The notes under the pieces were generated by a model, which was not told where the DNA came from, made no database searches, and was given only the letters and a program-made list of their open reading frames with translations. A DNA stretch of 32,511 bases from Citrobacter sp. 18056 (GTDB taxonomy: Bacteria > Pseudomonadota > Gammaproteobacteria > Enterobacterales > Enterobacteriaceae): positions 1 through 32,511 of the forward strand of contig CACSJR010000026.1 of assembly GCA_902706235.1 (NCBI GenBank). Reading direction: 5' to 3'. The translations under genes were made by a program, and so were the position numbers. Below, one piece after another: positions 27,879 through 32,511 of this stretch (the first letter of the stretch is position 1; each line of letters begins with the position of its first letter).

Positions 27879-28189
27879 AAATAAAAGAGAAAGATGGAAC
27901 CATATTGGATGTGTTCGCCATATATTGGCTTGGAAATGAAACTCTATTTTTAGGGTTGCCTAAAAATTATGGCGGTTTACTTGCTTATAACGCAAAAAAG
28001 GTTCAAGTTATTGATCCAAGTTTGCATGGTACATTTAATTACTTTTCCACGCATATAAATGGGATATATCATTGGGCTTTAATAAAAGAAAAGTTACTGG
28101 ATGATATATTAGAGCGGGATGATGTCGCCTATAACCGCTTCCTTGAGATCCTGAAAGCCGAAAGTCAAATAGATCAGGACTTTCATTAA
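27875..28189 (+). CDS. Orphan immunity protein 1 (cdiI-o1)
   Basis: This 104-residue protein starts in an ATGA overlap with the orphan toxin module. The sequence (MKIKEKDGTILDVFAIYWLG, ETLFLGLPKNYGGLLAYN, GTFNYFSTHINGIYHW) is rich in aromatics and low in GC, as is usual for CDI immunity genes. The family is not recognised. Keeping immunity for an old or alternative toxin protects against sister cells that have switched. A clear terminator follows ten bases after the stop, closing the transcription unit of cdiBAI plus orphan 1. Confidence 0.75.
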   Translation: MKIKEKDGTILDVFAIYWLGNETLFLGLPKNYGGLLAYNAKKVQVIDPSLHGTFNYFSTHINGIYHWALIKEKLLDDILERDDVAYNRFLEILKAESQIDQDFH

Positions 28190-28198
28190 TCGTCAATT

Positions 28199-28230
28199 AT
28201 CCCGGCTCGATAATGAACCGGGATCTTTTT
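28199..28230 (+). terminator. Intrinsic terminator after orphan immunity gene 1
   Basis: ATCCCGG (28199-28205) pairs with CCGGGAT (28218-28224), followed by CTTTTT. It would end transcripts from the cdi operon. Confidence 0.85.
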
Positions 28231-28239
28231 ACCGGCCTG

Positions 28240-28324
28240 TCAGTTCCACTTCCCGACAGACGCCTTCTTGGCCATGATCATCTCAATAAAATCAGTGATC
28301 TGCCGCTGCTTGCGTATCGGGAGC
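28240..28324 (-). pseudogene. 3' fragment of an unidentified minus-strand gene cut by the IS903-like element
   Basis: Read leftward from the left IS end, an open frame of 27 codons (LPIRKQRQITDFIEMIMAK, then KASVGKWN and TGA) runs to 28240. It is basic, amphipathic and coding-like, and it stops just before the shared terminator, so it is probably the tail of a gene whose upstream part was lost on the other side of the element. The family is unknown. Confidence 0.4.
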
Positions 28325-29379
28325 GGCTTTGTTGAATAAATCGAACTTTTGCTGAGTTAAAGGATCAGATCACGCATCATCCGGCAACACGGGTCGTCCC
28401 ATGGCAAAGCAGAAGTTTAAAGTCACCAACTGGCGTAACTACAACAAAGCACTCATCAACCGCAGCTCCGTCACTTTCTGGCTTGATGACGAGGCTATTC
28501 AGGCCTGGTATGAGCCCGCCACACACACATCGCGGGGACGGCCTCAACGCTATTCTGACCTCGCCATCACCACCGTCCTGGTCGTTAAACGTGTATTCCG
28601 CCTGACCCTGCGAGCCGCACAGGGCTTTATTGATTCCATTTTTGCCATGATGGGCGCTCCTCTTCGCTGTCCGGATTACACCAGTGTCAGCAAGCGGGCA
28701 AAGTCGGTTAACGTCAGTTTTAAAACGCCCACCCGGGGTGAAATTGCGCATCTGGTGATTGATTCCACAGGGCTGAAAGTCTTCGGTGAAGGTGAGTGGA
28801 AAGTCAAAAAGCACGGCAAAGAGCGCCGTCGTATCTGGCGAAAACTGCATCTGGCTGTTGATGCGAGTACGCATGAAGTCATCTGCGCGGACCTGTCGCT
28901 GAACAACGTCACGGACGCTGAAGCTTTCCCGGGGCTTATCCGGCAGACCCACCGGAAAATCAGGTCAGCGGCGGCGGACGGTGCTTACGATACGCGGCGA
29001 TGTCATGACGAACTGCGTCGCAAGAAAATCAGCGCGCTCATTCCTCCCCGAAAGGGAGCGGGCTACTGGCCCGGTGAGTATGGAGACCGCAATCGTGCTG
29101 TTGCGAATCAACGGCTGAGCGGGAGCAATGCCCGGTGGAAATGGACAACAGATTACAACCGTCGGTCGATAGCGGAAACGGCGATGTACAGGGTAAAGCA
29201 GTTGTTCGGTGGTACACTGACGTTGCGTGACTACGATGGTCAGGTTGCAGAGGCTTTGGCCATGGTGCGTGCGCTGAACAAAATGACGAAGGCAGGTATG
29301 CCAGAAAGTGAACGTATCGGCTGAGAGCCGGAGCTGTTACAGGGAAACTCGCCTCAAATCTGATTTATTCAACAAAGCC
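28325..29379 (+). mobile_element. IS903-like element (IS5 family), 1055 bp, no target duplication
   Basis: Perfect 18-bp terminal inverted repeats (GGCTTTGTTGAATAAATC at 28325 and its reverse complement at 29362-29379) bound one intact transposase gene; size and ends match IS903/IS102. The nine bases before (ATCGGGAGC) and after (GCAGTAATG) differ, although IS903 normally makes a 9-bp duplication. The flanks were therefore rejoined by a deletion or recombination at this element. The right end abuts a nuclease-toxin fragment. Confidence 0.93.
28401..29324 (+). CDS. IS903-type (IS5 family) transposase
   Basis: This 307-residue DDE transposase is full length for IS903. It has the first Asp in HLVIDSTGLKVFGEGEWK, the second in AAADGAYDTRRCHDEL, and the Glu in YNRRSIAETAMYRVKQLFG, the last being the IS5-group YREK-like signature. 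The N-terminal part (VTNWRNYNKALINR, SRGRPQRYSDLAI) binds the element's ends. There are no stops or shifts, so the enzyme is likely functional. It catalyses cut-and-paste or replicative transposition, and adjacent deletions are a known outcome, which fits the lost duplications here. Confidence 0.95.
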   Translation: MAKQKFKVTNWRNYNKALINRSSVTFWLDDEAIQAWYEPATHTSRGRPQRYSDLAITTVLVVKRVFRLTLRAAQGFIDSIFAMMGAPLRCPDYTSVSKRAKSVNVSFKTPTRGEIAHLVIDSTGLKVFGEGEWKVKKHGKERRRIWRKLHLAVDASTHEVICADLSLNNVTDAEAFPGLIRQTHRKIRSAAADGAYDTRRCHDELRRKKISALIPPRKGAGYWPGEYGDRNRAVANQRLSGSNARWKWTTDYNRRSIAETAMYRVKQLFGGTLTLRDYDGQVAEALAMVRALNKMTKAGMPESERIG

Positions 29380-29862
29380 GCAGTAATGTTAAACTCTGGT
29401 GGTAAAGGAAGCTGGACTAAAGAGTTAAATAATCCTGAGCCTAATAAAGTTTACCATGTGGATGGCGATAAGATTTATAAAACAGATAATCTTTCAAGGC
29501 CAAGCCAGGTGGAGGCTACACTAAGCCCCAATATGAAAGATAGAAATGGTTACCAGCAATGTAAAGCCGGTAAATGTGGCATTGAGGGAGATGAGGGTGG
29601 GCATTTAATCGCCAGCATCTTTAATGGGCCAGGAGAAAAGTTAAATCTGGTTCCGATGGATGGTAATCTGAACAAAGGGGCATGGAAAAAAATGGAAAAC
29701 GTTTGGTCCAAAGCTCTAAGTGAAGGTCGAGAAGTGAAAGTCAACATCCAGCCATCATATGTCGGGGACAGTGCCAGACCTGATAAATTTAAAGTAGTGT
29801 ATTCGATCGATGGTGGTCGCCCGATTGAAAAAGTATTTAACAACGCACCTGGAGGCAAGTAA
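29380..29862 (+). pseudogene. Orphan CdiA-type C-terminal module 2: truncated NUC nuclease toxin
   Basis: The fragment begins at the right end of the IS903-like element. The frame remains open into the element, to a GTG at 29308, so a protein could still be made; the first internal ATG is at 29386. It reads GGKGSWTKELN, NKVYHVDGDKIYKTDN, GYQQCKAGKCG, GDEGGHLIASIFNG, LNLVPMDGNLNKGAWKKMEN and ends SIDGGRPIEKVFNNAPGGK. This is the DNA/RNA non-specific endonuclease (EndoNS_2, NUC) fold of polymorphic toxins. The catalytic His lies in GGHLIAS and the metal-site Asn in GNLNKGAW. The catalytic domain looks complete, but the delivery and entry regions are missing, lost to the IS-linked deletion. The stop overlaps the immunity gene. 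Confidence 0.82.
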
Positions 29863-30194
29863 TGCGTTCTGATCAGGAAATATATAATGATATTGGTTCA
29901 GTATTGCTATCGATCGCTCCTAGTGATGCAGTAAAAATCATTCTGTATGCAACGTTAGAGCCGGAAAGTGACTGTGGTGAGTTTACTTATGATTATGTAG
30001 ATAACAAAGGTGACCAACATTGGATCACTGAAACAGCAGATGCAAGTGAAAAACTTTTGGATCTCTTGGTCGAACTAAGAAATTTCGTTGTTGACAATTT
30101 CAAATCACAGAAAAAACCGTTCTGGCATGGTTGTGAAGTTACAGTAGACATTGAAACGATGAAGATAAATATCGACTTCAAATATGATGACTGA
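29862..30194 (+). CDS. Orphan immunity protein 2, YezG-like
   Basis: This 110-residue protein starts one base into the toxin stop (TAATG). The pattern EIYNDIGSVLLSIAPSDAVK, ILYATLEPESDCGEFTYDYV and later ELRNFV matches the YezG/DUF600 immunity family, which often pairs with nuclease toxins of the NUC type. It is small, acidic and low in GC. It should bind and block the nuclease encoded just upstream. Selection to keep it would make the truncated toxin harmless and could protect the cell against others that still deploy this toxin. Confidence 0.75.
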   Translation: MRSDQEIYNDIGSVLLSIAPSDAVKIILYATLEPESDCGEFTYDYVDNKGDQHWITETADASEKLLDLLVELRNFVVDNFKSQKKPFWHGCEVTVDIETMKINIDFKYDD

Positions 30195-30262
30195 CAACAA
30201 TCCGGTCATGTATTCAATCCGTTGATCGCCCTGTAGAATGACTGATTTACGGGTGAGAATTT

Positions 30263-30538
30263 ATGGCTCAAGTTGACGTGAAATGTCCCTTCTTTGGACG
30301 CATTGATGCGGTTAAAAAGCATGGTCTGGGCACTGCCGGGCACCAGCGCTATCGTTGTCAGTCATGTAACCGAACTTTCCAGCTTGATTACGCTTATCGT
30401 GCCTGCCAGCACGGCATGAAAGAGCAAATTGTTGACCTTGCGATGAACAACTCGGGGATCCGCGATACTGCAAGAGCGCTACATATCAGCATTAATGCTG
30501 TTGTACGCACCTTAAAAAACTCTCGCCGCGACGAGTAA
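30263..30538 (+). CDS. insA: InsA of the IS1-family element, with an altered zinc finger
   Basis: This 91-residue InsA binds the IS ends through a zinc finger and helix-turn-helix, and on its own represses the element. The pattern TAGHQRYRCQSCNRTFQL and HISINAVVRTLKNS is typical. The first Cys pair, normally CPxC, reads KCPFFGR here: the second Cys (residue 11) is Phe. That would disable the zinc ribbon in both InsA and the InsAB' transposase. The frame is otherwise intact. Confidence 0.85.
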   Translation: MAQVDVKCPFFGRIDAVKKHGLGTAGHQRYRCQSCNRTFQLDYAYRACQHGMKEQIVDLAMNNSGIRDTARALHISINAVVRTLKNSRRDE

Positions 30539-30960
30539 CTACGCTTCCACTGGACAACCTGCAAATCCAGCTGATTTGTGAAGTTGATGAAATGTGGTCA
30601 TTTGTGGGCAACAAGAAGCAGCAGCGTTGGTTGTGGTATGCATGGAAGCCTCGCCTCAAACGTATTATTGCCCATGCTTTTGGCCGTCGAAGCAAAAAGA
30701 TTTTGCGTAAGTTATTGAAGCTGTTAGTGGGCTTTAATATTGCCTTCTGGTGCACAGATAACTTCAGCGTTTACGACATGTTACCGAATGAAAAGCACAT
30801 CACAGGCAAGCTTTATACACAACGAATAGAGCGTGAAAACCTGAATCTTCGCAACCGGCTAAAGCGGCTTAATCGTAAGACCCTCGGATACTCGAAATCA
30901 GTAGAAATGCATGACAAAATTATCGGTACATTCATAGAGCGTGAACACTACCTGCAATGA
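30263..30960 (+). CDS. insB: InsAB' transposase by -1 frameshift
   Basis: The slippage site TTAAAAAAC at 30512-30520 allows ribosomes to shift -1 from insA into the insB frame, giving TTLPLDNLQIQLICEVDEMWSF and on to EREHYLQ (stop at 30960). The catalytic DDE residues are present: Asp in CEVDEMWSFVG, Asp in WCTDNFSVYD, and Glu in QRIERENLNLRN. The catalytic part is complete and undamaged, in contrast to the zinc finger. The insB frame alone, read from 30592, gives a 122-residue protein. Confidence 0.85.
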
Positions 30961-30987
30961 CCCGATCTACGCATTGAATACATGACC

Positions 30988-31115
30988 CGAAAAAGCACGT
31001 TTGACAGCGTGGAAGACGCCAGCCCTGATTTACGGGAAACGGCGGCAAGCGATGTTTCTCTCTTTCTTAACCCGGCGATGATATCGGCCGGGTGCCAATC
31101 TTTATTACCTGTCAT
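30988..31115 (-). pseudogene. Ner/SfsB-like (Nlp family) regulator, truncated by the IS1 element
   Basis: Reading leftward from an ATG at 31115, with AAGGAGA in front, the frame gives MTGNKDWHPADIIAGLRKRE, TSLAAVSRKSGLASSTLSNV, LFR, then enters the IS1 end. The DWHPADIIAGLRKRGTS pattern and following helix-turn-helix are those of Mu Ner and SfsB/Nlp regulators, normally about 75-95 residues. The C-terminal part (PWPKGE type) is missing. In Mu-like systems Ner shuts down early transcription. This copy would make only the DNA-binding start fused to IS sequence. Confidence 0.8.
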
Positions 31116-31148
31116 ATTTAAATCTCCTTGTAACGATACTTATTGACA

Positions 31149-31163
31149 ATCCTATTTTGGGAT
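31149..31163. promoter_or_regulatory. Possible operator between the divergent regulators
   Basis: ATCCTATTTTGGGAT is an imperfect palindrome (five of seven positions paired around a central base) directly before the start of the Cro/CI-type gene and 34 bases from the divergent Ner-like start. It may be the autorepression site of the downstream gene. A TTGACA at 31143-31148 may be a -35 box. Confidence 0.35.
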
Positions 31164-31170
31164 ATTACTC

Positions 31171-31440
31171 ATGGTTAGCAAAATGGCCTCTATTTATTCA
31201 ACTGAATATCAGTTAGTTATAAAGACGCTTCGTGAAGCGCGTATAAACAAAGGGATCACACAGGAAAGTCTGGCTAAGGCATTAGATCGCCCACAGTCAT
31301 TCGTTGCCAAGTTTGAAAACGGTGAAAGAAGACTGGATGTGGTGGAACTTGTGCATATCGCGTGTTTGCTTTCGCTGGATCCAGCCATTGCCGTTAAAGT
31401 ATTGTCATCGCGACTATCTCCGGAGCTTCGTTATACCTGA
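31171..31440 (+). CDS. Cro/CI-type (XRE) HTH regulator
   Basis: This 89-residue protein has an XRE helix-turn-helix in residues ~20-70: VIKTLREARINKGITQESLAKALDRPQSFVAKFENGERRLDVVELVHIACLL in order, with the diagnostic ITQESLA, SFVAKFENGERR and LDVVEL. The ribosome site is weak (GGGATA). MetS at 31171 and 31183 are both possible starts. Being small and beside a divergent Ner-like relic, it may have formed a lysogeny-type switch. It could instead be an antitoxin or an integrase-control protein. No partner toxin is visible. Confidence 0.85.
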   Translation: MVSKMASIYSTEYQLVIKTLREARINKGITQESLAKALDRPQSFVAKFENGERRLDVVELVHIACLLSLDPAIAVKVLSSRLSPELRYT

Positions 31441-31768
31441 AGCAAGAAGTAGACAATGCCATCAAAGCCAGTTGATCCATAAAACGAGAAACAAGCTAAT
31501 AGCGGGGCGGGAGCATCAGGTCGCTTTATGGGACGCGCGTAAGGAAGTTGGATTGCAAAGTTAGTCATATGTATTGGAACGATATTTAAGAAGCACAGAG
31601 AAGGGCACAGGGGGGGGCGGTAATGGCAGTAAGTGAGGCATGAGCTTATCTTGTTGGTGTTCGGCGGTATCAGCCATCACGGATGAATTGTATCAATACT
31701 AAAACCTCCTGATTTCAGATGTGAAAAAACCCAGGGCGGGCCTGGGCAGAGTAGTGAGCTGCAATATT
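31441..31768. other. Non-coding region before the integrase 3' end
   Basis: About 330 bases without a credible gene. The frame at 31304-31564 is a shadow of the XRE gene in its first part. A run of about nine G lies near 31609-31617. The right end carries the integrase terminator. Confidence 0.5.
31724..31748 (-). terminator. Intrinsic terminator of the integrase gene
   Basis: On the minus strand CCCAGG, loop CCCG, CCCTGGG forms a GC-rich stem followed by TTTTTTC. It lies 20 bases after the integrase stop and closes its transcript. Confidence 0.85.
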
Positions 31769-32511
31769 CTATTTTGTTAGCGGCGAATTAATTTTCGCAT
31801 AATCAAACGGTGAGACAGCTGCCTGCCGGTTCGCATCCAGAAAATCTGCCCACCACTGCAGCATCAGTCTGCGCTCGTCCAGGTGTTCTGCTTTATGAAT
31901 GTAAGCCGCACGGACACCGTTACGTTCCTGGTGGCTCATCTGGCGCTCTACAGCGTCTTTTGACCATAAACCTGACTCGATCAGAGAACTGCAGGCCATC
32001 GCTCTGAAACCGTGCCCACAGACATCCACTTTCGTGTCGTAGCCCATAAGACGCAGTGCATTGTTGACTGTGTTTTCGCTCATTGGCTTCCAGGGATTAT
32101 GATCGCCAGTGAAAATGAGTTCATGTTCACCGCTGATAGCCTGAATCATCCTTAGAATTTCAAGAGCCTGTCTGGATAACGGAACGAGATGAGGTGTGCC
32201 CATCTTGGCACCCCGATGCGAGTGTTTAACCCCTGGGATAGGCTTACGCTCAGGGGGAATGGTCCACATCGCTTTCTCAAAATCGATTTCAGGCCACCGG
32301 GCAAAACGAAGCTCACTGGAGCGTATAAAAATGAGCAGGGTGAGTTTTGTAGCGAGGGTAGTGAGTATCTGGCCCTTGTAAGCGTCCAGACGAGTAAGTA
32401 GCTCAGGGATGCGATCAAGCGAAAGGGCAGGGCGGTGTTGACGTTTAACCGTGGTGAGTGCGCCAGCCATATCTACTGCCGGGTTATAAGTAATGATGCC
32501 TGACTGTGCTG
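31769..32511 (-). CDS. P4-type tyrosine recombinase (integrase), N-terminus missing
   Basis: The frame stays open to the right edge (last full codon at 32509), with AQSGIITYNPAVDMAGAL upstream of the internal Met at 32470, so about the first 150 residues lie outside the window. The C-terminal catalytic domain is complete: first Arg in FIRSSELRFARW, HxxR in GHGFRAMA, and nucleophile Tyr in VRAAYIHK, typical of P4/CP4-family phage integrases. It joins the circular island to the chromosome at an attachment site, usually a tRNA 3' end. P4-type int genes normally start next to that site and read into the island, so the island boundary should be just right of this window. Confidence 0.92.
   Translation of the reverse strand, partial: AQSGIITYNPAVDMAGALTTVKRQHRPALSLDRIPELLTRLDAYKGQILTTLATKLTLLIFIRSSELRFARWPEIDFEKAMWTIPPERKPIPGVKHSHRGAKMGTPHLVPLSRQALEILRMIQAISGEHELIFTGDHNPWKPMSENTVNNALRLMGYDTKVDVCGHGFRAMACSSLIESGLWSKDAVERQMSHQERNGVRAAYIHKAEHLDERRLMLQWWADFLDANRQAAVSPFDYAKINSPLTK

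Larger units (their letters stand above)
30204..30987 (+). mobile_element. IS1-family element, about 784 bp
   Basis: Terminal inverted repeats share GGTCATGTATTCAAT and continue with CGT.GATCG (left 30204-30230, right 30961-30987 reversed). They enclose overlapping insA and insB frames with the A6C slippage site. The ends differ from those of classical IS1 (GGTGATGCTGCC), so this is another IS1-family member. No 8-9 bp duplication is visible (left flank ACAACAATCC, right flank CGAAAAAGC), so the flanks were rearranged after insertion. It truncates a regulator gene on the right. Confidence 0.85.

Noticed and set aside
31304..31564. 86-codon plus-strand frame after the XRE gene
   Set aside because: Its first half is the XRE gene in another frame; the rest shows no coding signs.

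Overview
The window is accessory DNA from a member of the Enterobacteriaceae. The Enterobacter, Klebsiella, Citrobacter and Escherichia group fits the gene types, but the species cannot be fixed from this sequence. It looks like one end of a P4/CP4-type integrative island. A P4-family tyrosine integrase runs off the right edge reading leftward, so the attachment site (usually a tRNA gene 3' end) should lie just beyond base 32511. The island is a mosaic, with strong shifts in base composition, three insertion sequences and several decayed genes. No tRNA, rRNA or CRISPR array was seen.

Left part (1-3260, minus strand): a WYL-type regulator resembling CP4-57 YfjR, followed by a large lipoprotein, a DUF4234 membrane protein and a GYF_2/DUF4339 membrane protein cut by the window edge. 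They look like one operon, with an internal terminator before the last gene. Next (3261-7326): a non-coding stretch carrying an IS256-family element with an 8-bp target duplication, then two convergent AT-rich genes of unknown function (5537-6481 and 6553-7326) that share a hairpin terminator.

Middle part (7327-14713): satellite/P4-like cargo in which the same gene types recur. There is a decayed AlpA, an intact inovirus Gp2 (YagK/YfjJ, HUH-like) protein, an intact AlpA, three small Cys-rich proteins, two overlapping unknown minus-strand genes, a second Gp2-like protein lacking the catalytic motifs, a frameshifted DUF2913 gene and two more island genes. A G-poor, ATCA-rich tract with a perfect 7-bp-stem hairpin lies just upstream of the intact Gp2 gene and is a candidate Rep origin.

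Right part (15142-30194): a contact-dependent growth inhibition (CDI) locus. CdiB exports the 3360-residue CdiA stick protein. Its last ~240 residues, after the VENN motif, are a swappable toxin module neutralised by the overlapping cdiI gene (Imm8 type). Behind it lie two orphan toxin/immunity pairs. The first restarts at a VENN motif encoded by the same 12 bases as in cdiA. The second, a DNA/RNA non-specific (NUC) nuclease fragment with a YezG-type immunity gene, is cut by an IS903-like element that has no target duplication. An IS1-family element without duplication then interrupts a Ner/SfsB-like regulator, which is divergent from a small Cro/CI-type regulator. The integrase closes the window.

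No wholly new system can be proven from sequence alone. The best candidates for undescribed biology are the two unknown AT-rich convergent genes, the Gp2 gene with its candidate origin, the Cys-rich trio, and the orphan CDI modules whose arrangement records deletion and recombination.
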